Below, one piece after another: positions 1 to 9,098 of a stretch of 64,000 nt of DNA. Below the pieces are notes generated by a model. That model ran no database searches and had not been told where the DNA came from. It saw only the letters and a list, made by a program, of their open reading frames with translations. This stretch comes from Hirschia maritima DSM 19733 (GTDB taxonomy: Bacteria > Pseudomonadota > Alphaproteobacteria > Caulobacterales > Hyphomonadaceae), in contig NZ_KB899544.1 of assembly GCF_000378345.1 (NCBI RefSeq), positions 310,001 to 374,000 on the forward strand. The letters are read 5' to 3'. The number at the start of each line of letters is the position of its first letter. Within the stretch, counting starts at the first letter, position 1. Made by a program: the position numbers and the translations under genes.

Positions 1-95
1 AATATGATCAGAGTTCTCTCTACTTCAAGAGGCCGTACCATCATCGACAACTATTGATGTCTTAGTGATACTCTATTCCACTAAAATACAATTGT

Positions 96-128
96 AAAAT
101 AAAAAGCAACTTTTGGTTGTTTTATTTT
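96..128 (-). terminator. A/U-rich hairpin at the 3' end of ruvB
   Basis: Two arms (96-110 and 116-128) can pair with a two-base bulge around a five-base loop, and they overlap the ruvB stop codon at 122-124. The stem is almost all A-T with one short G-C core. It could act as a weak rho-independent terminator for the minus-strand ruvB transcript, but it may simply reflect AT-rich sequence. Confidence 0.35.
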
Positions 129-1153
129 TCTGTAAACAATTCGGACTGATTGCTGGTCGCAGGTGTTGGTAGTCCCAATCGTTTGTAAGCTCCTGGCGCG
201 GCCACGCGGCCTCGCGGAGTGCGAGCAACCAAGCCTTGTTGCATCAAATAGGGCTCAATAACTTCTTCAATTGCATCGCGAGCTTCTGATAATGCCGCTG
301 CAAGGGTGTCTGCTCCAACTGGTCCACCGGAGTATGTTTTTACAAGCGCGTTTAGGTAGCGTCTATCAAGTGCATCGAGACCATCTGTATCCACATCAAG
401 CCTAGCTAGCCCTTTACTAGCTGCTGCTTGATCTATTTGAACGCCATCAGCTTCTGCAAAATCACGAACGCGGCGCAATAATCGCATTGCGATTCTTGGC
501 GTACCTCGAGCACGGCGCGCTATCTCTATGGCACCATCTTCTGAAATATTGGCACCCATTTTTATGCCAGCGCGATACACAATCCCGCCAAGTTCTTCAG
601 GTGTATAAAATTCCAAGCGCACCGGAATGCCGAATCGATCTCTCAAAGGGGTAGAAAGAAGACCAGCACGTGTGGTTGCTCCGACGAGCGTAAAGGGTGG
701 AAGATCGATTTTGACGGAACGCGCAGAAGGGCCGTCCCCAATCATTATATCGAGCGTGTGATCTTCCATTGCGGGATAAAGAATTTCTTCGACAACAGGA
801 GAAAGTCTGTGGATCTCATCAATAAAGAGAACGTCGTTTTCTTCAAGGTTGGTGAGAAGAGCTGCTAAGTCGCCAGCTTTACCAATGACGGGACCAGATG
901 TTGATCTAAAACCAACACCCATTTCTTTTGCTACAATTTGAGCCATTGTTGTTTTACCAAGCCCGGGTGGCCCAAATAAAAGCACGTGGTCAAGCGCATC
1001 TCCGCGGTTTCTGGCAGCTTGAACGAATACCTTTAAATTTGCTTTGGCAGCTTCTTGACCCGTAAAGTCATCAAATGAAAGCGGACGTAATGCTCTATCA
1101 ACAGCTTCTCCCGGAAGACGTTCTGGATCGGTTATATCACCATCTCTAGCCAT
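122..1153 (-). CDS. ruvB: Holliday junction branch-migration helicase RuvB
   Basis: RuvB is the AAA+ motor that, with RuvA, drives branch migration of Holliday junctions before RuvC cleavage. The protein (343 aa from the chosen start) has Walker [10 protein letters not shown] at residues 61-69 and a Walker B DEIH at 112-115, followed by the sensor region (GATTRAG) and the C-terminal winged-helix domain (RTPRGR). The start MARDGD at 1153 was preferred to an upstream in-frame start at 1177 because RuvB homologues begin just before the [15 protein letters not shown] segment. In many alphaproteobacteria ruvB follows ruvC and ruvA. Here neither lies upstream, where a PagL-like gene diverges instead, so ruvB has its own promoter in 1154-1369. 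Assignment is secure. Confidence 0.97.
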   Translation of the reverse strand: MARDGDITDPERLPGEAVDRALRPLSFDDFTGQEAAKANLKVFVQAARNRGDALDHVLLFGPPGLGKTTMAQIVAKEMGVGFRSTSGPVIGKAGDLAALLTNLEENDVLFIDEIHRLSPVVEEILYPAMEDHTLDIMIGDGPSARSVKIDLPPFTLVGATTRAGLLSTPLRDRFGIPVRLEFYTPEELGGIVYRAGIKMGANISEDGAIEIARRARGTPRIAMRLLRRVRDFAEADGVQIDQAAASKGLARLDVDTDGLDALDRRYLNALVKTYSGGPVGADTLAAALSEARDAIEEVIEPYLMQQGLVARTPRGRVAAPGAYKRLGLPTPATSNQSELFTEK

Positions 1154-1369
1154 TATTGAGTATTGTATCCTGCACAAAGAAATTCGATTTTGTTCGTTAG
1201 AACCATTTAGAATGAAAACACTTCAAAAAGCAAAACAAAGTGTGAACGAAAAATAGGGTTATTTTTGAAATGTGATCTCAACACCTCTTCATATTTCCAT
1301 ATTCATGGTTAAATCAATGATCTATTGTTCTCTAGAATCAATGCCGCCAGTTAGAATGAAAAAAAGAAA

Positions 1370-1960
1370 ATGGGTGTTAAAATGTTAGAAAAGAAATTTG
1401 CACTCGCGCTGGCGGGATTGGGAATAGCAGTAAATCTGCCCGCTCATGCTGAGATCCTTGATAATGTTCGTGTCGGCGTGCTGGATCACAATGTTGAAGT
1501 TTTAACTCCAAAAAATTCGAACAAAGAGCCGGGTGTAAATGTTTCGGCTGAATTGCAGTTTTCAAAGCTCAATATACTTGGTGAGACTTGGTCACCGCAT
1601 CCATATATTATGGCCTCTGTGAATACTGAAGGGGCGACATCTTATGCTGCTGTGGGGCTTGAGTGGGACTTTGAAATTTTCCAAGGTTGGCATTTGCAGC
1701 CTGGAATAGGGTATACTGTTCACACTGGTGAACTAGAAAGCCAAGGTTCAACTCCTGAAGAAAGAGCAGATTTTGAATCTACACACTTATTGTTAGGGTC
1801 ACGAGATCTGTTTCGTACAAGTTTGGCGGTCACCAAAGACATCAATGAACATTGGGGCGTGCAGTTGATTTATGATCATCTTTCACATGGCCAAATGTTG
1901 GGCAATGGTCGAAATCAAGGGCTTGATGATGTTGGATTGCGTGTGGTGTATAATTTTTAA
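1370..1960 (+). CDS. PagL-like acyloxyacyl hydrolase, outer-membrane beta-barrel
   Basis: The 196-aa product starts with a signal peptide (hydrophobic stretch ending in an AHA-type cleavage site near residue 27). It continues as alternating beta-strand sequence and ends in the aromatic residue (VVYNF) typical of outer-membrane barrels. The His170-x-Ser172 pair in YDHLSHG, followed by an N-x-G-D-D segment, resembles the catalytic His-Ser region of lipid A 3-O-deacylase PagL. The acidic third member would have to be one of Asp186/187, which I cannot confirm. The likely role is removal of a 3-O-acyl chain from lipid A in the outer membrane. The start at 1370 follows a purine-rich AAAAGAAA; ATG 1382 is the alternative. 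It stands alone between ruvB and purA. Confidence 0.7.
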   Translation: MGVKMLEKKFALALAGLGIAVNLPAHAEILDNVRVGVLDHNVEVLTPKNSNKEPGVNVSAELQFSKLNILGETWSPHPYIMASVNTEGATSYAAVGLEWDFEIFQGWHLQPGIGYTVHTGELESQGSTPEERADFESTHLLLGSRDLFRTSLAVTKDINEHWGVQLIYDHLSHGQMLGNGRNQGLDDVGLRVVYNF

Positions 1961-2119
1961 TCCGCACGCGGACTGCCAAATTCCAACTGATTGCAATGTT
2001 TTACAGATGTAAATCGGCAATATGTGCTGCCAATTGTAGCGGATTGGTCATTTGCCTCTTGCTATTCGTGGCGGTTTAATGTCCTTTGCGCGCGGCATTC
2101 ACTGATAATGGAGTAACGC

Positions 2120-3412
2120 ATGTCCGGTGTGGCGGTTATCGGCGCTCAATGGGGCGACGAAGGAAAAGGTAAGATTGTCGATTGGCTATCAAGCAGAGCA
2201 GACGTAATTGTTCGCTTTCAGGGTGGTCATAATGCCGGTCATACACTGGTAATCGATGGTAAGACTTTTAAGCTAAACCTCTTGCCTTCTGGTGTTGTAC
2301 GCGGCGGCAAACTCTCTGTTATTGGGAATGGTGTTGTTGTTGATCCATGGCAATTACTTGCTGAAGTTGAAGGCATGGAAAAAGAGGGCGTTGCCCTTGG
2401 ACCAGACGATTTGATCGTAGCCGACAATGCCTGCTTGATCTTACCATGGCATAAAGACATTGATGCAGCTCGTGAGGGTGCGCTTGGTGATGCTAAAATC
2501 GGAACAACAAAACGTGGAATTGGTCCTGCTTATGAAGACAAAGTAGGCCGTCGCGCGATTCGTGTAGCCGATTTGAAAGATCCAGCTGCTTTGGATTTGA
2601 AATTAGAGCGCTTATTAGCTCACCACCGTCCACTACGTGTTGGGCTTGGCCTTGGTGAACCTGATGCAGCTCAATTGAAAGCAGATCTTCTTGCAATTGC
2701 AGACAAAGTTTTGTCATTCGCGCAACCTGTGTGGAAACGTCTTGATGACAGTGTAAAGCTTGGTCGCCGGATTTTGTTTGAAGGTGCACAGGGTGTAATG
2801 CTTGATGTGGATCAAGGGACATACCCATTTGTTACATCATCAAACGTTGTTGCTGGGCAAGCTGCGGCTGGTTCGGGTGTTGGTCCGGGAGCTGTAAACT
2901 ATGTTCTAGGTTTGGCAAAAGCTTACACAACGCGTGTTGGCTCTGGGCCGTTCCCTACAGAACAAGATAATGAAATTGGTGAACGCCTTGGAACAGTTGG
3001 CCATGAGTTTGGCACTGTGACTGGCCGAGCACGTCGTTGTGGATGGTTTGATGCTGTAATGGTACGTCAAGCGTGTGCAACTTCAGGCGTTACAGGGTTA
3101 GCTGTTACAAAGCTTGATGTTCTTGATGGTTTGGAAGAGATCAAAGTTTGTATTGGTTACAAGCTGGATGGTGAAGTGATTGATTATTTCCCAGCTGGTA
3201 TGACCGATCAGGCTGCAGTTGAGCCAATTTACGAAACACTGAAAGGTTGGGAAGGCTCAACAAAAGGTGCGCGTTCGTGGACGCAGCTTCCCGGTGAAGC
3301 GGTAAAATATGTGCGCCGACTCGAAGAACTTGTCGGAAAGCCGGTAGCGCTTCTATCTACATCACCTGAACGTGAAGACGTAATTCTTGTACGCGACCCA
3401 TTCGTTGCGTAA
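2120..3412 (+). CDS. purA: Adenylosuccinate synthetase PurA
   Basis: PurA makes adenylosuccinate from IMP, aspartate and GTP, the first committed step of AMP synthesis. The 430-aa length is standard. The N-terminal phosphate-binding loop GDEGKGK (residues 12-18), the QGGHNAGHT segment, the [14 protein letters not shown] block and the [10 protein letters not shown] and [11 protein letters not shown] blocks are all present and intact. ATG 2120 follows GGAG at 2110-2113. The gene is monocistronic: a convergent SDR gene begins its 3' end 25 bases downstream. No purine-type riboswitch is apparent in the 159-base leader. Confidence 0.98.
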   Translation: MSGVAVIGAQWGDEGKGKIVDWLSSRADVIVRFQGGHNAGHTLVIDGKTFKLNLLPSGVVRGGKLSVIGNGVVVDPWQLLAEVEGMEKEGVALGPDDLIVADNACLILPWHKDIDAAREGALGDAKIGTTKRGIGPAYEDKVGRRAIRVADLKDPAALDLKLERLLAHHRPLRVGLGLGEPDAAQLKADLLAIADKVLSFAQPVWKRLDDSVKLGRRILFEGAQGVMLDVDQGTYPFVTSSNVVAGQAAAGSGVGPGAVNYVLGLAKAYTTRVGSGPFPTEQDNEIGERLGTVGHEFGTVTGRARRCGWFDAVMVRQACATSGVTGLAVTKLDVLDGLEEIKVCIGYKLDGEVIDYFPAGMTDQAAVEPIYETLKGWEGSTKGARSWTQLPGEAVKYVRRLEELVGKPVALLSTSPEREDVILVRDPFVA

Positions 3413-3437
3413 CCCATTGCTTTAATTTAGCTGAATT

Positions 3438-4478
3438 TTATTCAGCAGCGAGGCCGCGAATAGTTTGATTACTGTTTGCGGCCTTTTTCGTATCCGCTGA
3501 AAACTGTTCTGGTAGATAATATGAGACAGTGTCTCTCAAGCCCATCAGTAGGTTATGTTTTGCAAACCAGTTCAGTTCTCTTTCTGCTTTTCCAGCATTG
3601 AGGGCGCAACGATATGGTGAAATAGAACTTGATGTATCTTCTTGAATAAATTGAATATGGCTTCGACCATCATCTCTCAACAACAAGCCGTCAAGAGAGA
3701 GCATTGCGTTTGTTGCAATATCAATGTTGCGTCGTTCAGCACGTGCAGAAAACAAGTATGTTTCATTGCCTACACCTGAATGCGCAGCTGCTAGCAAGCC
3801 AGATGCGTAGTCATCTACGTGTAACCAGTCATAAGAATTGTTTGGATCTAGAACCTTCGTAATTGCTTCTTTGGAAGCATTTTTAACGAGAGTGGGGATT
3901 AGGCTATCATTGGATAGGTGAGGACCATAAAGAGCGGATGCGCCACAGTATATGACCGGAATCCCTGTTTCAGCAGACCATGCGTTTGCCAAAATCAAAT
4001 CCATGACAGCTCGAGCGGTGGATACAGATGATGAAGATAGTGAATCATGTGTATCAAATTCGACTTTGCTTCCGGTGAGAGGGCCATAAACTAAAGTATT
4101 GAATGGAATAATGAATTTGAAAGCGTTTCTGGCCTCGTCGTTTAAAGATTCTACGTAGATTTTTACTGCATTGAGGATGCCTAATGTGGCTTCTGAACCT
4201 TGAAAGTTAGGTGTGCCGTTTTTTTGCGTCACACCGCCAGCACAATGAATAAATGCATCTGGTTTAAATTCCTTCATCAATGCGGCCAACATGATGCTAT
4301 CAGTGACATTACCGATAAGTTGGGAATAATTTTCTTTTGATTTTACAGGAGCTAGTTGAGGCGCAATCTGAGCGGTGTTTTTAAGGTCAATATTAAAAAC
4401 ATGATGGTCTTTTTCTACAGCTTGTTTGACCAGGGAGGCACCAACAAAACCACAGCCACCTGAAACGAATATACGCAT
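3438..4478 (-). CDS. NAD-dependent epimerase/dehydratase (extended SDR), atypical active site
   Basis: The 346-aa protein has an N-terminal Rossmann motif GGCGFVG (7-13), an acidic residue after strand 2 (DLKN, 31-34), GNVTD at 57-61 and a C-terminal substrate domain. It therefore belongs to the extended SDR family that acts on sugar nucleotides. The usual Tyr-x-x-x-Lys active-site helix should fall near residues 149-160, but that segment reads SSSVSTARAVMD with neither Tyr nor Lys. It may be non-catalytic, use different residues, or my alignment may be off. The substrate is unknown. It converges on purA and lies downstream of rpoH, with an independent promoter region at 4479-4600. Confidence 0.75.
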   Translation of the reverse strand: MRIFVSGGCGFVGASLVKQAVEKDHHVFNIDLKNTAQIAPQLAPVKSKENYSQLIGNVTDSIMLAALMKEFKPDAFIHCAGGVTQKNGTPNFQGSEATLGILNAVKIYVESLNDEARNAFKFIIPFNTLVYGPLTGSKVEFDTHDSLSSSSVSTARAVMDLILANAWSAETGIPVIYCGASALYGPHLSNDSLIPTLVKNASKEAITKVLDPNNSYDWLHVDDYASGLLAAAHSGVGNETYLFSARAERRNIDIATNAMLSLDGLLLRDDGRSHIQFIQEDTSSSISPYRCALNAGKAERELNWFAKHNLLMGLRDTVSYYLPEQFSADTKKAANSNQTIRGLAAE

Positions 4479-4593
4479 ATTTTCAACAACTAATAAATCA
4501 TAGAATCAATGGATCTATATTAGCTGATCTTGGTAAGTTTTGGTTAACAAACGGACGGTTTGCTAAATTATTCACAGCTGAATGAAATGCCCA

Positions 4594-4636
4594 AAACAAA
4601 CACACTCTGGTATCAAAGGGGATCTATACCAGAGTG
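4594..4636 (-). terminator. Rho-independent terminator of rpoH
   Basis: A perfect 11-bp inverted repeat (4603-4613 with 4626-4636, loop of 12) lies just past the rpoH stop codon. Read on the minus strand, the stem is followed by TGTTTGTTTT, the expected U-rich tract. Confidence 0.85.
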
Positions 4637-4661
4637 CTAAGTTGAGGGGGGCTAGGGGAAT

Positions 4662-5549
4662 TTAAACGACGCCTTGCTCGATGGCTGCTTCTTTCATTGC
4701 TTTTTGCAGTTTTTCAAAAGCGCGTACTTCGATTTGACGAATGCGTTCGCGAGATACGTTGTATACTTCTGAAAGTGCTTCCAAAGTTGAAGGTTCGTCT
4801 TTCAAGCGGCGTTCTGCGATAATGTGTTTCTCACGTTCGTTAAGACCTTCCATAGCAGTTTCTAATAGAGACATGCGGGTTGAGAATTCGTCATTCTGTT
4901 CATATTCTTCGGCTTGGTCAGTTTGATCTTCATCTGCCAGCCAATCCATCCATTCGCCTTCACCTTCACCATTGCTAATAGGTGCATTCAGTGATGCGTC
5001 TCCGCCTGTCATGCGGCGGTTCATAGAGATAACTTCTTTTTCGCTAACGTTTAGGCGTGTGGCGATCTCTGTCACGTTTTCAGGACGAAGGTCACCTTCT
5101 TCAAGTGCTTGTATCTCACCTTTCAAGCGGCGAAGGTTGAAGAATAATTTCTTTTGCGCAGCTGTTGTTCCAAGTTTCACCAAACTCCATGAACGAAGAA
5201 TGTATTCTTGAATTGATGCACGAATCCACCACATTGCGTATGTCGCCAATCTGAAACCTTTATCGGGATCAAATTTCTTTACAGCCTGCATAAGCCCAAC
5301 ATTTCCTTCGGAAATTACTTCACCGATAGGTAGGCCATATCCACGATAACCCATGGCTATCTTCGCGACTAGACGAAGGTGAGATGTAACCATTTGCTCT
5401 GCAGCTTCTGGGTCCTCATGATCACGCCAGCGATTTGCCAACATGAATTCCTGTTCTTTTTCAAGCAGAGGATATTTACGAATTTCAGTTAGGTAGCGCG
5501 ACAAACCCTGCTCTGGAGAGAGTGCGATAGAAGTTGATAACTGCGCCAT
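4662..5549 (-). CDS. rpoH: RNA polymerase heat-shock sigma factor RpoH (sigma-32)
   Basis: This is the alternative sigma factor for heat-shock and protein-quality-control promoters. At 295 aa it has region 2 (LRLVAKIAMGYRGYGLP...EGNVGLMQAVKKFDP, ending in YAMWWIRASIQEYI) and the diagnostic RpoH box QKKLFFNLR at 132-140. Region 4 ends in the helix-turn-helix NVSRERIRQIEVRAFEKL. Translation starts at 5549 with a strong Shine-Dalgarno GAGGAGG at 5557-5563. The gene is monocistronic with a terminator at 4603-4636. The 451-base upstream interval holds its promoters and two inverted repeats. Many alphaproteobacteria carry several rpoH paralogues; only this one is in the window. Confidence 0.96.
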   Translation of the reverse strand: MAQLSTSIALSPEQGLSRYLTEIRKYPLLEKEQEFMLANRWRDHEDPEAAEQMVTSHLRLVAKIAMGYRGYGLPIGEVISEGNVGLMQAVKKFDPDKGFRLATYAMWWIRASIQEYILRSWSLVKLGTTAAQKKLFFNLRRLKGEIQALEEGDLRPENVTEIATRLNVSEKEVISMNRRMTGGDASLNAPISNGEGEGEWMDWLADEDQTDQAEEYEQNDEFSTRMSLLETAMEGLNEREKHIIAERRLKDEPSTLEALSEVYNVSRERIRQIEVRAFEKLQKAMKEAAIEQGVV

Positions 5550-5871
5550 TTCCTGGCCTCCTCGTAAATGCTTTGGATGAGGAGTGTCCCCATCTGCGAA
5601 CCTGTTGAGGGTGAAGATGACGAAATTTTTTGAATTCGTCTGCCCCCGTTTTTGCTATATGTTCCATAACTGACGTGAATAATGCTGGAACAAGCTTATA
5701 ATTTTGCCTGACAACACAATTCAAAAAAACAGCCTTTTACATACGCAAAATTGTTGTTTGATTGAATATAGGACTGGAGAAGAAATATTTAAGGGGTTGT
5801 TTTCAAATAATTTTAAACTGGATTAAGAGATGAAAATCCGATTTGTACAAATTTCATTTAAAATCAAAAAA

Positions 5872-5889
5872 TTAGAATGATCATTCTAA
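5872..5889. promoter_or_regulatory. Perfect 18-bp palindrome, possible operator
   Basis: TTAGAATGATCATTCTAA reads identically on both strands. It lies about 320 bases upstream of the rpoH start and 110 bases beyond the rluD stop. The half-site TTAGAA resembles half of the Irr iron-control element, but the spacing is six bases where I recall three, so I do not assign it. It may be a regulator site or chance in AT-rich sequence. Confidence 0.4.
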
Positions 5890-5913
5890 AAAAGGTTTGT
5901 TTGATTTTTTTTA

Positions 5914-5957
5914 TAGTGAGCTCAATATTTGTGTTCACAAAAAGTTGAGTTCACTAT
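5914..5957. repeat. 12-bp inverted repeat downstream of rluD
   Basis: Arms at 5914-5925 and 5946-5957 match at 11 of 12 positions with a 20-base loop. The minus-strand flank is A-rich rather than T-rich, so it is not a classical terminator for rluD. It may stabilise the rluD 3' end or be a protein-binding site. Confidence 0.4.
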
Positions 5958-6000
5958 TTTGTCGATATTTGAGGGTACATTTACCCATAATCGCAGAAAA

Positions 6001-7086
6001 TTAGCTGGGTAGTTTTCTTAAAGCATCTAGTAATTCCAGCATATCTTGAGGAGGTTGTGTTTCAAACCTTAGCGCCTCTCCGGTTACGGGATGTTCGAAA
6101 CCTAAAATAGCCGCATGCAGTGCTTGACGTTTAAAGTCTTTGCAGATCGATGTTGCATTGTCATAGGCAGGACCAGATCCGTGAGCTTTTAAACCTCTAT
6201 AGCGACCGTAAGTTTGATCACCCAATAGGGGAGCGCCGATATGTGCCATGTGGACGCGTATCTGGTGGGTTCGGCCCGTCTCAAGTCTACATTCAGTTAG
6301 CGTGGCAGCGGGTAACCCAGAGCTTGCGTCCACTTTTCCAAATTGTTCGAGCACTTTGTAATTTGTGACTGCATGTTTGCCACGTTGTTGGAAGTCTTCT
6401 TCATACTCGCCATGCCACTCAGCAGACGCAGTCAGTCTGGACTCTCGAACCACTGACATCTTTTTGCGGTCGGTTTTGGAGCGTTCAATGCGCGCTTCAA
6501 TTTTGCCGAGTAGAGGACGCGGTGCACCGCGTGTTACTGCAAGATAAGCCCGTTCCATGAAGTGTGCATGAAACAGAGAAGATAAACCTGTGTGAGCAAA
6601 TTCTGTTTTGGCGCAGACCATGACACCAGATGTATCTTTATCTAGACGATGAACGATACCGGGACGAGCAACGCCGCCAATGCCAGGTAATTGTCCAGCG
6701 CAGTGATGCAGGAGTGCATTTACAAGTGTACCCGACGTGGCTCCGGGAGCGGGGTGAACAACCATGCCAACTGGTTTGTTGATGATGATGAGGTGCTCAT
6801 CCTCGAACAATACATCAATAGGAATGTTTTCGGCCTGCGGTTCGGCGTCTACAGGTGGCGGCATTAAGATGACATAACGGCCTTCAGAGACTACTTTATG
6901 CTTGGGGCTGGTTATCGGCTTGTCATCGAGCAGAACATCACCTTTCTCGATGATGGATTTTGCACGTGAACGTGAAAGTTCGGGGGCTGCTATGGGTAGC
7001 CATTTGTCTAGGCGTTCGCCAGCGAACTCAGGGGGGGCAATAATTACAACTGATTCAGCTGCGTCATCTTCGTGGAAATCTGTCAT
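6001..7086 (-). CDS. rluD: 23S rRNA pseudouridine synthase RluD
   Basis: RluD converts uridines of 23S rRNA helix 69 (1911/1915/1917 in E. coli) to pseudouridine and supports ribosome assembly. From the chosen ATG at 7086 the protein is 361 aa. It has an N-terminal S4 RNA-binding domain (about residues 20-80: RLDKWLP...LSRSRAKSIIEKGDVLLD), the catalytic motif HRLDKDTSG at 146-154 with Asp149, and the C-terminal LETGRTHQIRVHMAHIG block. An in-frame TTG at 7122 would add 12 residues, but family members begin near MTDF. The S4 domain separates this gene from the second, S4-less RluA-type gene at 17815. Confidence 0.93.
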   Translation of the reverse strand: MTDFHEDDAAESVVIIAPPEFAGERLDKWLPIAAPELSRSRAKSIIEKGDVLLDDKPITSPKHKVVSEGRYVILMPPPVDAEPQAENIPIDVLFEDEHLIIINKPVGMVVHPAPGATSGTLVNALLHHCAGQLPGIGGVARPGIVHRLDKDTSGVMVCAKTEFAHTGLSSLFHAHFMERAYLAVTRGAPRPLLGKIEARIERSKTDRKKMSVVRESRLTASAEWHGEYEEDFQQRGKHAVTNYKVLEQFGKVDASSGLPAATLTECRLETGRTHQIRVHMAHIGAPLLGDQTYGRYRGLKAHGSGPAYDNATSICKDFKRQALHAAILGFEHPVTGEALRFETQPPQDMLELLDALRKLPS

Positions 7087-7147
7087 GAGAAGACACGTGC
7101 CGTCCAATATCGATATTGTCAAACTTCATAATGGTATTTGACCAAAA

Positions 7148-7789
7148 TTAGTTGGCTTTTGTAGAGATCATTTTCAACGCAAAGCTACCTATCAATGTCG
7201 CAAATATGTAGTCAAACGCGCGCATAAACTTTGGTGAATTCTGCATGAAGGATGAAAATTTGGAGGCCATCCAGATTATGCCGATGTAAAAAGGCAATGC
7301 CAACAAACAGAGATATAGCCCTAAGAATAAAAGCTTCTGTCCAGCATAGGGATCATTAGCGCTTACAAATTGAGGAAGAAAGGTCACAAAAAAGATTACC
7401 GCTTTGGGATTGATTAGATTCACCAGAAAGCCGTTAGACCAAGAATGCCAAATCGTATCTTTACCAGATTTGGTTTCAATCAATGTAAGGGCGGACCCAT
7501 GGCGTACAGTTTTATAGGCAAGCCATAATAGATAAGCGATACCCGAAACTTTAAGAAGTCCAAATGCAATAGGTGATGCAGCAAGAAGGGCGGTGATACC
7601 TAGGCTAGCAAAGACCGAGTGAAGGATCGAACCTGTGGTGGTGCCTGCATATGTTGCTAAACCAATCTTGCGGCCTCGCCCGATGGATTTCCCTAACACG
7701 AGCGCCATATCGGGACCGGGCGATAAAATCAGAATGATAGCTGCCAAGGTGAATGCAGCCATTGTGGATACATCGGGAATAAAATTCAT
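7148..7789 (-). CDS. LysE/RhtB-family amino-acid exporter
   Basis: This 213-aa inner-membrane protein has about six hydrophobic segments and the family signature LSPGPDMALVLGKSIGRG near the N terminus. It also has the conserved NPKAVIFFVTFLPQF segment in the middle, as in LysE/RhtB exporters of basic amino acids, threonine or homoserine. The substrate cannot be read from sequence. The start MNFIPDVS at 7789 is chosen over the upstream 7837 because the upstream extension lies inside the preceding gene. With this start, only eight bases separate it from the stop of the lysozyme-protease gene, so the two are probably cotranscribed. Confidence 0.85.
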   Translation of the reverse strand: MNFIPDVSTMAAFTLAAIILILSPGPDMALVLGKSIGRGRKIGLATYAGTTTGSILHSVFASLGITALLAASPIAFGLLKVSGIAYLLWLAYKTVRHGSALTLIETKSGKDTIWHSWSNGFLVNLINPKAVIFFVTFLPQFVSANDPYAGQKLLFLGLYLCLLALPFYIGIIWMASKFSSFMQNSPKFMRAFDYIFATLIGSFALKMISTKAN

Positions 7790-7797
7790 ATTGGGTA

Positions 7798-8991
7798 CTA
7801 AACGCCTACAGGTGGAAAGGTCGTCAATTGGTGCCAAACGTCGTGTAAGGCCACAAAATCAAAGTTTTGATCTGCACGTCCGTCCGCATCAAGGTCAGCA
7901 GGGGAGTTGCGCGTGATGAGAATTCCGATGATGGCTTTGGTCTGCGCGTCGTAAACTGCGCCTCCTGACATTCCCACTACAACGGGTTCAGACGGAGACG
8001 AAATTGTTGCGATCCAGTCCGTTGTACTCGGGCGCTGCATGTATACTTCAGCCTCGCGGAATGTGGGTTGCGAAGAGCCCGCCGGATATCCAGCGACAAC
8101 AATTCTTTGCCCCACAACGGGAGCCAGTGGTTGTTGATGCGGCAAGCTACATCCGATTAAAGCAGCATCCATTTGCCCGGGATAGAGAATTTGATTGCCT
8201 GATGCAAAAGGAGGGGATGTTTTCAACATTTGGTTGATCACATGACCAGCTGTTATCCATCCGCCCCACAATTGAAAAAAGCTTCCAAACACTTGAATGC
8301 CCCGTTCATCAAAGAAGTGGCGTTTCAGGACTATGCTGGAAGGCAATGCTGGAGAATTTTCGATAACACTTGGCGTGTTGGACGCTGGTGTGCTTTGGTC
8401 TTCGGCAGCTTCCACGGTAGGCGTTTCTTCTGTCGGTACACGAGAATCGGTCAGGATGGAGTGTGCCAATCTTGCGCCGGATACAAGACGGCGAGCCCAA
8501 CCCAATCCAAAAGTCGTGAATGTACGAAGTCCACCATAAAAGACACCGCGTCGAACCACAAACTCATTGAGCAGTTTTTCTTCATCCACGGATCTAGCTG
8601 CGCGCAGTGTATTTGGTCCGATTGCACCATCTACTTTGATACGTTTCCCAAGTGCGCCAACAGAGCGCTGCAGAGTTTTGATTGCTGCTTTGGGGCCAGA
8701 ATTGACAGCGGCATCCATCATAAGAAACGCAATCGAAGGAGGAAGGTCATCCCCCATGATTTTATTCCAGTAGTTGGCGCGATAGATTTCTGCAGCTTCT
8801 CGGATAGTGAGGTCTTTTACTTCTTGTTTGGGGATGGAAGGTTTGCCTCTCCAGCGGGCTAAAACCTTTCTTGTTATACCAAAATTGGTGGCTCCACCTG
8901 GATCATTGGGATGATCAACATAGCCGCCTTCCCATGCGAAGACATGCGACATAGTTCTTTCATAGACGTTTTGAGTCGACATGAAATTCAC
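7798..8991 (-). CDS. GH108 muramidase fused to a trypsin-like serine protease
   Basis: This 397-aa protein has two recognisable halves. Residues 14-170 match the glycoside hydrolase 108 lysozyme family: the EGG motif with the presumed catalytic Glu21, then HPNDPGGATNFGIT, then the peptidoglycan-binding part with DGAIGPNT at 121-128. After a Thr/Pro/Ser-rich linker (about 183-220), residues 225-395 carry a trypsin-like protease triad: His250 in ITAGH, Asp275 in MDAALIG and Ser342 in GMSGGAV. I see no signal peptide, so export would need a holin, a secretion system or lysis. No phage genes lie nearby. The start is 8991 or the ATG at 8982. It may form an operon with the downstream LysE-type exporter. 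Physiological role unknown. Confidence 0.85.
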   Translation of the reverse strand: MNFMSTQNVYERTMSHVFAWEGGYVDHPNDPGGATNFGITRKVLARWRGKPSIPKQEVKDLTIREAAEIYRANYWNKIMGDDLPPSIAFLMMDAAVNSGPKAAIKTLQRSVGALGKRIKVDGAIGPNTLRAARSVDEEKLLNEFVVRRGVFYGGLRTFTTFGLGWARRLVSGARLAHSILTDSRVPTEETPTVEAAEDQSTPASNTPSVIENSPALPSSIVLKRHFFDERGIQVFGSFFQLWGGWITAGHVINQMLKTSPPFASGNQILYPGQMDAALIGCSLPHQQPLAPVVGQRIVVAGYPAGSSQPTFREAEVYMQRPSTTDWIATISSPSEPVVVGMSGGAVYDAQTKAIIGILITRNSPADLDADGRADQNFDFVALHDVWHQLTTFPPVGV

Positions 8992-9098
8992 CCTCTACTC
9001 TGATAGTAGTCTTGGACATTTTACATGCAAGACAGTGTGCGACAAGACGCAAAGCGCTCGCTAAATAGTGTTTTAGAAAAACTCGTTCTTTCGCAATA

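Larger units (their letters stand above)
5550..6000. other. Non-coding interval between rpoH and rluD
   Basis: No gene is supported here. The part next to rpoH should contain its promoter(s). The AT-rich distal half has a perfect 18-bp palindrome (5872-5889) and an inverted repeat (5914-5925 with 5946-5957), listed separately. Confidence 0.6.

Noticed and set aside
3430-3446. Terminator between purA and the SDR gene
   Set aside because: A perfect six-base stem exists, but no T-run follows it on either strand.
5872-5889. Irr iron-control element
   Set aside because: Half-sites are similar, but the central spacing is six bases, not the three I recall for the element.
8230-8862. 210-codon open frame on the plus strand opposite the GH108-protease gene
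   Set aside because: It lies wholly antisense to a gene with intact catalytic motifs and its product shows no domain, signal or plausible start site.
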